From contig NZ_JAKZMM010000012.1 in the NCBI RefSeq assembly GCF_022809355.1, forward strand, positions 1 to 64,000: a stretch of DNA of 64,000 nt, given 5' to 3'. The position numbers and the translations under genes were made by a program. Under the pieces are notes generated by a model. That model was given only the letters and a program-made list of their open reading frames with translations, was not told the origin of the DNA and ran no database searches. Below, piece by piece: positions 42,061 through 51,949 of the stretch. Positions within the stretch are counted from its first letter, which is position 1. Every line of letters starts with the position of its first letter. Source of the DNA: Parabacteroides faecalis. GTDB lineage: Bacteria; Bacteroidota; Bacteroidia; Bacteroidales; Tannerellaceae.

Positions 42061-42156
42061 CTAGGCATCTTTTCGAAAATTCATGCCTATGTTTTATGAA
42101 AAAGGTAGGCATGAAATGTTGAAAAGGTAAGGTCTTTTTCTAAAAAACCGGTAGGA
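42061..42156. repeat. Degenerate 22-bp array related to the 15.1-kb repeat
   Basis: TAGGCAT at 42062 and 42106, the inverted form TGCCTATG near 42084, and GGTAAGG at 42126 and 42150 give an approximate 22-bp rhythm. The motif TAGGCATGAA also occurs in the four-copy array at 15115. It lies in an 809-bp gap (41549-42357) that otherwise holds the tRNA promoter, AT-rich DNA and no gene. Confidence 0.5.
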
Positions 42157-42311
42157 TTTGTCTGCAAAACTCCTTAAAAACGGGTTTGAAAGTCTCGAAA
42201 ATCATCTTTTAAGGCTTTGAAGTCAATTATTTATGCCTAATTATATCAAAGTTGTGTTAGTAGAAACGAAGGAATTTGGACATTTTGTTCTTCAAAGGGA
42301 AGGAATGGTTA

Positions 42312-42352
42312 CTAAAAGAAAAAGCTTTCCGGTGTCAGACCGAAAAGCTTTT
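42312..42352 (-). terminator. Terminator of tRNA-Trp
   Basis: AAAGCTTTCCGGT (42321-42333) pairs with ACCGAAAAGCTTT (42339-42351) and is followed on the minus strand by a T-rich run. Confidence 0.8.
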
Positions 42353-42357
42353 GTTGG

Positions 42358-42430
42358 CACGGAACGAGAGGCTCGAACTCCCGACACCTGGTTTTGGAGA
42401 CCAGTGCTCTACCAACTGAGCTAGTTCCGT
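42358..42430 (-). tRNA. tRNA-Trp (CCA)
   Basis: 73 nt. Acceptor ACGGAAC pairs with GTTCCGT; anticodon stem CTGGT pairs with ACCAG around loop CTCCAAA, anticodon CCA; T-arm GGGAGTTCGAGCCTCTC-type. Own promoter TTTG-N19-TACCTTTG at 42441-42471. Confidence 0.95.
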
Positions 42431-42440
42431 ATTGCGAGTG

Positions 42441-42471
42441 CAAAGGTACGGATTATTTTGAATATTCCAAA
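42441..42471 (-). promoter_or_regulatory. Promoter of tRNA-Trp
   Basis: Minus strand TTTG (42468-42471), 19-nt spacer, TACCTTTG (42441-42448). The transcript would begin only a few nucleotides before the mature tRNA. Confidence 0.82.
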
Positions 42472-42593
42472 TTCTTGAGAAGAAAAATTCAAAAAAAGTT
42501 TCTTTTATAAAATGGGCGGAATAAAAAAATATCCAAATGAACTTCGTATCTTTGTGAATGTAGATGAAAAAAGTGGTTCTTATTGAAAGATAT

Positions 42594-44825
42594 ATGAAAA
42601 AGACGTGGATTACAACAGCATGTTTGCTGTTTGCAACAGTGGCAATAGGACAGGTACCAGAACTTTCACCAACACCTCAGTCGTGTGTCTTGGGAAAAGA
42701 CAAGTACCAAAAGCCAAGCATTTTTCTTTTCAAAGGCTTGAATGAGACGGATACTGTCAACCAACGGTTTGCCGAGAATCTGTTGCCGAAACAAAAGGAA
42801 CAAGGGAAATATTGGAAGTTAATTGTTGGCGAAGCCGGTGACCGCTCCGTCCGTTCTGTTCGGAAACGGGTTCCGCAACAAAGTGAAGGATATTATCTGC
42901 GGGTCAGAGACCATGAGATTATTGTTGCCGGCAGAGACGAGCGTGGAACATTTTACGGACTTCAGACGTTGAAGCAACTGTTGCAGCAGCCGTCTATCCC
43001 GGAGCTGGAGATTACGGATTATCCGGATGTGCCTTTCCGTGGAATCGTGGAAGGTTATTACGGGAAACCCATGGATTTCGAAACTCATTTGCGGATGTTT
43101 GGTTATTATGGGGCGAACAAGATGAATATCTATTTGTACGGACCAAAAGACGATCCGTATCACAGTTCGCCGCATTGGCGGCAGCCTTATCCGGAAAAGG
43201 AAGCACAGGAAATACGGGAAATGGCTCGTGTGGCGCGCAACAACGGACTGGATTTCGTATGGGCCATTCATCCGGGAAAGGATATTCGCTGGAATCAGGC
43301 CGACCGTGATTCGGTGATTCTGAAGTTCGAGTCGATGTATCAGCTGGGAGTCCGGGCATTTGCCGTCTTCTTTGATGATATCAGCGGCGAAGGAGCCAAG
43401 GCCGATAAACAGGTGGAGCTGCTGAATTATATCAATGAGCACTTTATCCATCAGAAGCCGGATGTGAAGCCGTTGATCATGTGTCCGACGGAATATAACC
43501 GGGAATGGACCGATCCGAAGAATCAGTATCTTGAAACACTGGGATCGAAACTAAATCCGGACATCGCGATTATGTGGACGGGTAATTCGGTGATCTGCAA
43601 TATCCAGCAGGAAGATATGGACTGGATCAATGAACGGATCAAACGGAAAGCTTTTATCTGGTGGAATTATCCGGTGAACGATTACGTTATGGATCATCTG
43701 CTGCTTGGTCCGGTTTACGGAAACAGCCTGCATATTGCCGACAAGATGTCGGGCTTTGTCTCCAATCCGATGGAGCATGCCGAAGCATCGAAAGTAGCCG
43801 TTTTCGGTATTGCTGATTATTGCTGGAACATGGAAGCATTCGACGGTGAGAAGTCGTGGAACCTGGTGTTGAAAGAGCTGATGCCAACGGATGCCGATGC
43901 TTTCAAGCTCTTTGCTGAACACAATGCCGATCCGGGTACGAATGTGCATCATTTCGAAAGAGATGAATCTGTACGGATAAAACCTGTTCTGGATGAGTTT
44001 TTGCAGCAAGTCCTTCAGCATACGGCTACTTTTAAGGAAGACGAAGTGCGCACCGAGTTCGAGAATATCGTGTATGCCGCAGATCTTTTGATGGCGAATG
44101 AAGATAATCCGTACCTGACGGCCGAGATCGATCCTTGGTTCCATCAGTTTAAGACACTGGGAGAAATGGGTATCGAGGTCATGAACCTGTATAAAGCCTG
44201 GCAGGAACAATATCAGGAAGCCTTTCTGAAGAGTTATCGTCATTTGCGGGCCTTGCAGCATGCGTGGTATAAATATGATATGACCATGAACCAGGAAGTA
44301 CAGCAACCGGGCATCAAGACCGGATCAAAGGTGCTGAAGCCGTTTATTGATAAGTTGTTTACGCACTTGACGGATGAATACAACCACCGGTTCCAGGCAG
44401 AGTTGCCAACTACGTTGAACTACTCGGCTTATAAGTTGGAAAGTAATGTTGAGCAGCTTAAAAACCTGCCGGTATTTCTGCGGAACAAGACGAAAATAAC
44501 GGTTTCTCCGCTGAATGAAGTTTTGAAGTGGCAGGACGGCGGACAGCTGACGTTAGCACTGGGCGGAACCGTTCCGGCTACTGAATTGCGTCTGGACTTG
44601 GGCGACAAACAATTGGATTGGATCAAAGTGGAAATACAACAGGCAGATGGCAACTGGACAGAAGTGCAACTGGCCAATTTGTGGGAATCTGTTTATCGTG
44701 TAAAACTGGAAGGAAAGGAAGTGACTGCTTTCCGCCTGACCAATCGGGCAGGGCAGTCAAAAGAATGCCGGTTGAAGACGTTGTATTTGCAGCAGGCAGC
44801 AGCCAAAACTGCCGATAAGAAATAG
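42594..44825 (+). CDS. GH84 family beta-N-acetylglucosaminidase
   Basis: A 743-residue exported enzyme from the ATG at 42594 (signal peptide MKKTWITTACLLFATVAIG). The -7 TATCTTTG at 42547-42554 puts the transcript start almost at an earlier in-frame ATG (42564), so the later one is more likely. The order is GH20b-like N-domain, then the GH84 barrel with FRGIVEGYYGKPMD, and FAVFFDDISGEG with the Asp-Asp catalytic pair. The C-terminal part is helical, then a sandwich domain. GH84 enzymes act on beta-GlcNAc of O-GlcNAc proteins, mucin or hyaluronan-type glycans. Convergent with the S9 peptidase. Confidence 0.95.
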   Translation: MKKTWITTACLLFATVAIGQVPELSPTPQSCVLGKDKYQKPSIFLFKGLNETDTVNQRFAENLLPKQKEQGKYWKLIVGEAGDRSVRSVRKRVPQQSEGYYLRVRDHEIIVAGRDERGTFYGLQTLKQLLQQPSIPELEITDYPDVPFRGIVEGYYGKPMDFETHLRMFGYYGANKMNIYLYGPKDDPYHSSPHWRQPYPEKEAQEIREMARVARNNGLDFVWAIHPGKDIRWNQADRDSVILKFESMYQLGVRAFAVFFDDISGEGAKADKQVELLNYINEHFIHQKPDVKPLIMCPTEYNREWTDPKNQYLETLGSKLNPDIAIMWTGNSVICNIQQEDMDWINERIKRKAFIWWNYPVNDYVMDHLLLGPVYGNSLHIADKMSGFVSNPMEHAEASKVAVFGIADYCWNMEAFDGEKSWNLVLKELMPTDADAFKLFAEHNADPGTNVHHFERDESVRIKPVLDEFLQQVLQHTATFKEDEVRTEFENIVYAADLLMANEDNPYLTAEIDPWFHQFKTLGEMGIEVMNLYKAWQEQYQEAFLKSYRHLRALQHAWYKYDMTMNQEVQQPGIKTGSKVLKPFIDKLFTHLTDEYNHRFQAELPTTLNYSAYKLESNVEQLKNLPVFLRNKTKITVSPLNEVLKWQDGGQLTLALGGTVPATELRLDLGDKQLDWIKVEIQQADGNWTEVQLANLWESVYRVKLEGKEVTAFRLTNRAGQSKECRLKTLYLQQAAAKTADKK

Positions 44826-44861
44826 GAGAGACGATTGCAGTTCTTTCTGTGGTCAAGGCAT

Positions 44862-44916
44862 AAAAAGAGCCACGGCTTTTCGGAAATGATTCCTTCCGAC
44901 AGCCGTGGCTCTTCTT
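44862..44916. terminator. Bidirectional terminator between GH84 and the S9 peptidase
   Basis: AAGAGCCACGGCT (44865-44877) pairs with AGCCGTGGCTCTT (44901-44913), with an inner CGGAA / TTCCG pairing. Confidence 0.9.
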
Positions 44917-44926
44917 GTACTGTTCT

Positions 44927-47362
44927 TTATCGTTTCGGAATATCGACAGATGTTTCCTGTTCTCCCAACAAATGGTTAGAGAAATAATCTACCATTCGCC
45001 AGTAGAAGTATTCATCCATATCGCCAAAGCCGTGGCGCTGTTGTGGTAACAACAGCATGTCGAAGCGTTTTCCGGCGCGGATCAATGCATCTACCACACG
45101 CAACGTATTGCCCGGATGGACATTGTTGTCAATGTCTCCGTGTACCAGCATCAGATGACCTTTCAGCTGATGGGCAATCTCTTCGTTCGTCTTGATGTTG
45201 TAGATGAAAGTTGTATCACCTTTTTCGGTAATCTCTTCTTTCACGCCGTGATGTGTCTCACTCCACCAGCGGTTGTAGATACGGTTGTCGTGGTTTCCTG
45301 CACACGAAACGGCTACCTTGAAGAAATCCGGATATTGCAGGATCGCAGCCGTTGACATGAATCCGCCTCCCGAATGCCCATGAATACCTACACGGTTGAT
45401 ATCGATGAACGAGTAGCGGTTGGCCAGTTGCTCGATAGCGGCTTTCTGGTCGGCCAATCCGTAATCGCGCAGATTGCCGTAACCATAATTATGATACCAC
45501 TTCGAACGGCTTGGGTGTCCGCCTCGGTTACCTACGGTGATAACGATGAAGCCGGCTTGTGCCAAACGATCGGTCCGGACGCTCATACGTGTAAACGGAT
45601 AAACGGTAGCTTCTACCTGCGGACCCGGATACACATAATCAATCACCGGATAAACCATGGTGGAATCAAAGTCGAATGGCTTATACATAACTCCGTATAA
45701 GTCGGTTACGCCATCGGCAGCCTTCACCTGGAACGGTTCCGGGAACTGATATCCGGCAGCAAACAGCTGAGAGAAGTCACTTTCTTCGAGCGACATGATC
45801 GTTTTACCTGTATTATCTACCAGATCCGTCTTCGGAACGGTATTGACGCGCGAATAATTGTTCACCACAAACTGAGCCTGGTCGTCCATCGCTACTGTAT
45901 GGAAGAAATTCCCTTTGGTAACCAACTGCACACCCGAACCATCCAGATTAGCCCGATAGAGATGCTCATAATACGGATTTTCACCTTCTTCTTTTCCGTT
46001 AGCCAGGAAGTAAACTACCCGGCGGCTTTCGTCCACTTTCACAATCTGATCCACATGCCACGGACCGGAAGTAATGCGGTTCTTCAGGTTTCCTTCGCCA
46101 TCATACAGATACAAATGTGCCCAACCGTCACGCTCGCTCCAATGAATCAGTTCTTTCCCGTTCTGGATAGTTGCCAGCGGACGCACTTCCTGATAAGTAT
46201 TCATCCGTTCTTCTATCAGCGGACGAATAGTATCTTGTCCGATGGTATAAGAACAAATGTCAATGCGATGCAAGTCGCGGCTGGAGCGTGTCAGGTAAAA
46301 ATGATTGCTGTCGCCTAACCATTCTACCGGGACTTCGTGCATATCGCGTTGTTTCTGCAAGCGTGGCTTACGGGCCAGGTTGATTGTCTGGTTCTTATAA
46401 GCCGAAGTCTTGATTTCCTTATACGTATTGTTCTGCATATCGAACAGATACAAGTGTTCTTCGGGAGCTTCTTTCTCGCCCGGCATCTGGTATTTGTAGG
46501 ATTCCAAAGTCGGTCGGGGAGAAGCCATTGAATTAATCACCCACAAGTCTTTTACCTTTCTTTCGTCTGTTGCCGTCACAGCAAAGTAACGGGAATCAGG
46601 CGACCAGACAATTCCATAGACACGTTTCCGTTTGCCGTTGCAAAGCGTATCCGTATTCAGCAGACTGTAAGGCTGACCAAAGCCGAAATCCTTTTCGCCG
46701 AAAGTTGTCAGCTGGACATCTACGACGGTACTGTCTTTTTCGTTCTCTTTCAGCTTTTCGTAATCGGCCCTTGACATACGATACAGATTCAAGTCCTTGG
46801 CATAGACAACCGTTTGGCCATCCGGAGAAAAAGAAGCCCATTCCGGATACTTCGTGTCTTCCTTTTTATCTTCCAGCCAAGTCAGCTTTTGTGTCGGATA
46901 ATCGTAGGAGAAATAAAATACCTGCTTCTTGTTCTTCTTCTTGTCGGTCGTATCTTTAGGAGCATCTTGGGTAGAAGTGATTTGGAACGTAAAAGTACGT
47001 CCGTCGGGTTGTGCTTCCAGTTTCTGGATCGGCAATTGCTGGGCTGTAAACGGATCTTTTACGATCTCAGTCAGCTGAGCCGCTATTTTATCCTGGTCAA
47101 ACAACGTCTTTTTAGTCCGCGCTGCCGGATCAACAACATACCATACATTGCCTTTGCTTGTTTTGTATTCATACCAGAAGCAATTTCCCTGTTGGAACCA
47201 GTGCGGATCAACAGTTGTCGAGAACAGCATCTTGGAAAGTTTGTCTTTGGTAAATTTCTCAGCCTGCACGTAACCCGGAAGGCGATCGTAAGTCTGAGCC
47301 TGTAAATGCGGAACAAGCATAAAGCCTGCACAACATAGTAAAGTAAATAGTTTCCGATTCAT
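44927..47362 (-). CDS. S9 family peptidase (dipeptidyl peptidase IV type)
   Basis: A protein of about 811 residues from the ATG at 47362, which gives a clean signal peptide (MNRKLFTLLCCAGFMLVP); a start at 47389 with nine more residues is possible. The N-terminal half is the DPP-IV beta-propeller (PDSRYFAVTATDERKVKDLW). The C-terminal alpha/beta hydrolase has GIHGHSGGGFMSTAA with catalytic Ser, Asp in VHGDIDNNVHP and His in QQRHGFGD. DPP-IV enzymes remove X-Pro dipeptides in the periplasm. Downstream of the V-ATPase operon but separated by repeats. Confidence 0.93.
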   Translation of the reverse strand: MNRKLFTLLCCAGFMLVPHLQAQTYDRLPGYVQAEKFTKDKLSKMLFSTTVDPHWFQQGNCFWYEYKTSKGNVWYVVDPAARTKKTLFDQDKIAAQLTEIVKDPFTAQQLPIQKLEAQPDGRTFTFQITSTQDAPKDTTDKKKNKKQVFYFSYDYPTQKLTWLEDKKEDTKYPEWASFSPDGQTVVYAKDLNLYRMSRADYEKLKENEKDSTVVDVQLTTFGEKDFGFGQPYSLLNTDTLCNGKRKRVYGIVWSPDSRYFAVTATDERKVKDLWVINSMASPRPTLESYKYQMPGEKEAPEEHLYLFDMQNNTYKEIKTSAYKNQTINLARKPRLQKQRDMHEVPVEWLGDSNHFYLTRSSRDLHRIDICSYTIGQDTIRPLIEERMNTYQEVRPLATIQNGKELIHWSERDGWAHLYLYDGEGNLKNRITSGPWHVDQIVKVDESRRVVYFLANGKEEGENPYYEHLYRANLDGSGVQLVTKGNFFHTVAMDDQAQFVVNNYSRVNTVPKTDLVDNTGKTIMSLEESDFSQLFAAGYQFPEPFQVKAADGVTDLYGVMYKPFDFDSTMVYPVIDYVYPGPQVEATVYPFTRMSVRTDRLAQAGFIVITVGNRGGHPSRSKWYHNYGYGNLRDYGLADQKAAIEQLANRYSFIDINRVGIHGHSGGGFMSTAAILQYPDFFKVAVSCAGNHDNRIYNRWWSETHHGVKEEITEKGDTTFIYNIKTNEEIAHQLKGHLMLVHGDIDNNVHPGNTLRVVDALIRAGKRFDMLLLPQQRHGFGDMDEYFYWRMVDYFSNHLLGEQETSVDIPKR

Positions 47363-47447
47363 TTTCTTTCTGGTGTTAGATCGTTTCAATAACTATTCAG
47401 TTCTTTCGATTTGAGTTGATAAACTCACCTATTTATCCTGTTATAAC

Positions 47448-47533
47448 GCTTGCTGGTCATCAGAGTTGTTCCCTGATGGTCGTCAGGATCACTCACTGAA
47501 GGTCGTCAGAATTGTCCTCTGATGGTCATCAGG
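47448..47533. repeat. 23-bp tandem repeat, four copies of a GGTCRTCAG unit
   Basis: GGTCATCAG or GGTCGTCAG at 47455, 47478, 47501 and 47524, exactly 23 bp apart, mostly preceded by CTGAT so that each copy is close to a palindrome (CTGATGGTCATCAG). It is in the gap between the V-ATPase operon and the S9 peptidase. Confidence 0.85.
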
Positions 47534-47546
47534 CGTACTAGTAAAG

Positions 47547-47584
47547 TTACGGCATCCGTAATAGCTAGGTTACGGATGCCGTAA
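47547..47584 (-). terminator. Hairpin after the V-ATPase operon
   Basis: TTACGGCATCCGTAA (47547-47561) and its exact reverse complement TTACGGATGCCGTAA (47570-47584). Each arm is itself nearly palindromic. It probably ends the operon, though the U-tract after it on the minus strand is weak. Confidence 0.65.
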
Positions 47585-47613
47585 TAAGAATATTCCTGAA
47601 TGTAAGCCTTGTC

Positions 47614-48057
<444 letters not shown>

Positions 48058-48072
48058 TTATTAAATCTTTGT

Positions 48073-49926
48073 TTATTCTTTGTCTTTAATCGAAGAGAAA
48101 GGTTTGTAAGCCGAACCTTTTCCTTCATAACCTGAATTCTTGAAATATTCTACAAATGTAAGACGGATGGAGTGTACATAACCGCTCAAGCAAGAAAGAG
48201 CAATGTTCAGTCCGTGTCCGAATACGAAGATTAAACCGAAGCAAATCCAGCCCGGAATGCCCCAAAGGAAATCAGCCATGCTGTCGTGCAACTGCATTCC
48301 CAAATTATTGAATACGCCGCCCAACATACCGCCTGCCAAGCCTAAGGCATATAGTCGGAGGTAAGATAGCAAGTCGCCCATCAAACCAGTAGCCATGTTG
48401 TATGTATCCCACAAACCTGCTCCCACATTGATCAGGACGTTACGGCGGATATTATTCAACAGATAAATACCAATAGCCGAAACGGCAGCAATTACGATGA
48501 AAGCCATCTTGGAAGCGTCCATGGTAATAACACCTAGGTAATTCAATGTTCCAATGGTTACGGAACCACCAACGAACAGAAGCCATCCCCAGGCAGAGAG
48601 TGAATTCTTGAATCCGTAACGGGCTGTAGCGCAAACCGCTTTGACAACCATGGCAAAGCAAATGTGGAACATACCTACCATTAAGGCGAAGATCATGGTC
48701 TTGTCGTAGCCTGTATCGCCATACTTGCCTGTGATCATTGTGTTCTTGATCCATTCCGGAAGATCCAGTTTTACCAGTTCAACACCGAAGAAGGTTCCAA
48801 CCAAAGCTCCGACAATGGTTGTTGCTGCTCCCAATGTAATAAGCAGGTTCATGATTCCCTGCATGGACTGGCCGACTTTCTTCTTCAGATAAAAGCCCAA
48901 TGCTACCAATAACAAACCGTATCCGGCATCACCTACGCAAAGTCCGAAGAACAAAGCATAGAAAGGAGCCAGCATCGGTGTCGGATCGAACTCACCATAA
49001 TCAGGCAAGCCATACATTTTGGTCAGCACTTCAAAGAGACGAGTGACGAAATTATTCTTTAGCTTGATCGGAGCATTGTCTTCTTTCTCGGCTGGACGTA
49101 TCTCATAATAGATACCCTCTGCTTCCAGCATATTGCGTACTTCTTCCGTATTATCAACCGGAACCCAGCCTTCCAATAATACAACCGAACCATCAGCCAT
49201 TTTCTCTCCGCCTAATTTGACTTCAAGCAGTTCGATATCACTCTGCAACTGATTGATTGCCGTTTCTACTACTGGCAGATGAGCTGCACAGAAACGGGCG
49301 AGTTGTCTTTTGGCTTCATCCAGATCTTTATTCAGTTCCTGATGCTGATTGATCAGTTCCGACAACTTGTGTTTAGGCAACCGGACAGCTTCTGCTTCCA
49401 GTTCAACGGGAACCGTATTGACTGTAATGAAATAACACTGTCCGCCTTTTCGGGAGATTACCTGAGCATGATATTCGTCTTGCCAGTTCTCGTCGAAACT
49501 CTTTTCCGGACAATTGAAGAATTGGATGATCCAGCCGTTATCTTTCAGTTTGTCGATAAGATTCCAGTCAAATTCTCCCCAAACTTCCATCTGGGCAATT
49601 TCTCTCTCCAGTACAGGAATCTGCTGGGAAAGCAACTGAATACTTTGCTGCTTGGCATTATAACCTTCAAACGTCTTTTCAATGGATGCCTGTGAAGCTG
49701 CTGCCGTTTCCACTTGTCCTTCAGCCTGATTGGCCCACGACGTCATTTCCTTCAGCAGTGTCTTGTACGACGTATGCTTCTGTAAGAGCTTCTGAAGCGA
49801 TTCGTCCACTTCGCCACTCTGACGGATTTCGACATGTACAACACCCAATGCACGGAGCTTTTCCAGAAAGGCTTCGTATTCCTTATGATAAATCAGGAAT
49901 GTAAGTTTGTTCATTTTTACAATCAT
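48073..49926 (-). CDS. ntpI: V-type ATPase subunit I
   Basis: A 617-residue subunit I. The N-terminal coiled-coil half (KLTFLIYHKEYEAFLEKLRALGVVHVEI) forms the peripheral stalk attachment, and the C-terminal membrane half has about seven or eight helices, including the conserved GDAGYGLLLVALGFYL and LGLAGGMLGGVFN with the Arg of SYLRLYALG needed for ion transfer. The ATG at 49926 overlaps the stop of subunit D (ATGA), so that start is kept. Confidence 0.95.
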   Translation of the reverse strand: MIVKMNKLTFLIYHKEYEAFLEKLRALGVVHVEIRQSGEVDESLQKLLQKHTSYKTLLKEMTSWANQAEGQVETAAASQASIEKTFEGYNAKQQSIQLLSQQIPVLEREIAQMEVWGEFDWNLIDKLKDNGWIIQFFNCPEKSFDENWQDEYHAQVISRKGGQCYFITVNTVPVELEAEAVRLPKHKLSELINQHQELNKDLDEAKRQLARFCAAHLPVVETAINQLQSDIELLEVKLGGEKMADGSVVLLEGWVPVDNTEEVRNMLEAEGIYYEIRPAEKEDNAPIKLKNNFVTRLFEVLTKMYGLPDYGEFDPTPMLAPFYALFFGLCVGDAGYGLLLVALGFYLKKKVGQSMQGIMNLLITLGAATTIVGALVGTFFGVELVKLDLPEWIKNTMITGKYGDTGYDKTMIFALMVGMFHICFAMVVKAVCATARYGFKNSLSAWGWLLFVGGSVTIGTLNYLGVITMDASKMAFIVIAAVSAIGIYLLNNIRRNVLINVGAGLWDTYNMATGLMGDLLSYLRLYALGLAGGMLGGVFNNLGMQLHDSMADFLWGIPGWICFGLIFVFGHGLNIALSCLSGYVHSIRLTFVEYFKNSGYEGKGSAYKPFSSIKDKE

Positions 49927-50540
49927 ACGCCAACCTCCTCTTCTTTAGCTTTCCGTTTCTCCTGATTAGCCCGCATAATCTTCTGAGAAGACTTTGACAG
50001 ACTTTCCTCATCTTCCATAAAGCGTTTCACTTTGCGGATAGCATCTTTGTATCCCGGAATCTGAACTTTCTCAAACAGGTTTACCTTTTGAGTCGTTTTC
50101 TTCCTGGCATGCTCCAATAACTCCAGCTTCATTCCGGAGAATTCGGCTTCGATACCTGTGCGGGCCAGCTTCTTGAGCAACCCGATGCCATCAGTAAACC
50201 AAGCCGGAGTATTAAACAGGCTGTAACGGCCTATCTCAAACTCAATTTCATCCAGAACCGGAACGATCACACCGGCAATCTTCTTGGTGGAAAGAGAAAC
50301 ATCCTTAACCGCTATCAGCGACGGATTGAACTCATTCCACAAAGCCACCATGCTTTCGTAGCTCTGGATCTCCTGTTCAAGCTGAAGTTCCAATTGATTC
50401 ACTTCGTCTTTGGTACGCTTCACCTCAATACGCAACGCACTTTCCTTACTTTTGATGGTAGGAAGCGAGCGTTCACGCATCTTCAGTTGCTTTTCCAGTT
50501 GCTGAAGTGATGTTTTGTTATATTGAAACTTAATCGCCAT
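49923..50540 (-). CDS. ntpD: V-type ATPase subunit D
   Basis: A 205-residue central-stalk subunit. It starts AIKFQYNKTSLQQLEKQLKMRERSLPTIKSKESALR and ends with the C-terminal helix VKRFMEDEESLSKSSQKIMRANQEKRKA, a long antiparallel coiled coil. It rotates inside the A3B3 ring. It overlaps subunit I by 4 bp. Confidence 0.94.
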   Translation of the reverse strand: MAIKFQYNKTSLQQLEKQLKMRERSLPTIKSKESALRIEVKRTKDEVNQLELQLEQEIQSYESMVALWNEFNPSLIAVKDVSLSTKKIAGVIVPVLDEIEFEIGRYSLFNTPAWFTDGIGLLKKLARTGIEAEFSGMKLELLEHARKKTTQKVNLFEKVQIPGYKDAIRKVKRFMEDEESLSKSSQKIMRANQEKRKAKEEEVGV

Positions 50541-50615
50541 TTTATTAATGTATAATTCGCATTTGATTTGATGTTACCTGAAGCCTGATGCCTGTATCAG
50601 GTAACATAACCTCTC

Positions 50616-51935
50616 TTATTTCTTCCAATACTTATCAACCAATGCCTGTTTGATGTTGACTTCAGCCGGCTGGAAGTATTTTCCGAACAAGCCCCATGCT
50701 ACATCCAGCATTTCGGTTGTATCCAGATTTACGTCGATAGCCAATAACTTCGATGAATAGTCTTTCGCAAAGGCCAAAGCACGGTTGTCATAATCGGTCA
50801 GGTCAAAACCATTTTCCATCTTCGTCTTTGCATTGGCTGCATCTGCATACAAACGAACGGCAGCATTCATTACCTGCGGATGATCTTCACGCGTCTTCTT
50901 ACCGGTTACCAACTGTTTCAGACGAGACAAACTACGGAACGGATCGACGATTACTTTGCCGACATCACTGTCTCGACGCAGATACAACTGTCCTTCTGTG
51001 ATATATCCGGTATTATCAGGAACAGCGTGTGTGATATCGCCACCCGACAAAGTAGTTACGGCAATAATCGTAATAGATCCGCCGTCCGGGAACTGAACAG
51101 CCTTTTCATAAATCTTGGCCAAGTCTGAATACAATGAACCCGGCATAGAATCTTTAGACGGGATCTGGTCCATACGGTTAGATACAATGGCCAAGGCATC
51201 GGCGTAGTTGGTCATATCAGTCAGCAATACCAATACCTTTTCATGCTTTTCTACGGCGAAATACTCGGCAGCACACAATGCCATATCCGGAATCAGGATA
51301 CGCTCAACTGACGGGTCTTCGGTTGTATTGATGAAACTTACGATACGGTCCAGTGCACCTGCGTTGCTAAATGTATTCTTGAAGAACAGATAGTCGTCGT
51401 TGGTCATACCCATACCGCCCAAGATAATCTTATCTGATTTGGCACGCATGGCTACCAAAGCCATTACCTGGTTGAAAGGCTGGTCCGGGTCGGCGAAGAA
51501 CGGAATCTTCTGTCCGGTAACCAACGTGTTGTTCAAGTCGATACCGGCAATACCCGTAGCGATCAATTCAGAAGGCTGTTTACGACGAACGGGATTTACT
51601 GACGGACCGCCGATTTCTACTTCTTTACCTTCAGGAACAGGACCGCCGTCGATCGGTTCTCCATACGCATTGAAGAAACGACCGGCCAGCTGATCGCCTA
51701 CTTTTAACGAAGGAGCTTTGCCCATGAATACTACTTCAGCATTGGTGCGGATTCCTTCTGTTCCGGAGAATACCTGCAAGGTTACTTCATCTCCAATAAT
51801 CTTTACTACCTGAGCCAGTTTTCCATCTACAGAAGCCAGCTCGTCGTACCCGACACCGGTTGCTTTCAGCGAACAAGTCGCTTTGGTGATCTGGGTAATC
51901 TTTGTATATATTTTCTGAAATGCTTTTGTTGCCAT
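50616..51935 (-). CDS. ntpB: V-type ATPase subunit B
   Basis: A 439-residue non-catalytic subunit with NPVRRKQPSELIATGIAGIDLNNTL and SKDSMPGSLYSDLAKIYEKA, and the arginine-finger region GYITEGQLYLRRD. It has a loop without a Walker A. It forms the A3B3 hexamer with subunit A, encoded directly upstream. Confidence 0.96.
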   Translation of the reverse strand: MATKAFQKIYTKITQITKATCSLKATGVGYDELASVDGKLAQVVKIIGDEVTLQVFSGTEGIRTNAEVVFMGKAPSLKVGDQLAGRFFNAYGEPIDGGPVPEGKEVEIGGPSVNPVRRKQPSELIATGIAGIDLNNTLVTGQKIPFFADPDQPFNQVMALVAMRAKSDKIILGGMGMTNDDYLFFKNTFSNAGALDRIVSFINTTEDPSVERILIPDMALCAAEYFAVEKHEKVLVLLTDMTNYADALAIVSNRMDQIPSKDSMPGSLYSDLAKIYEKAVQFPDGGSITIIAVTTLSGGDITHAVPDNTGYITEGQLYLRRDSDVGKVIVDPFRSLSRLKQLVTGKKTREDHPQVMNAAVRLYADAANAKTKMENGFDLTDYDNRALAFAKDYSSKLLAIDVNLDTTEMLDVAWGLFGKYFQPAEVNIKQALVDKYWKK

Positions 51936-51949
51936 ACTGCTATTCTTTA

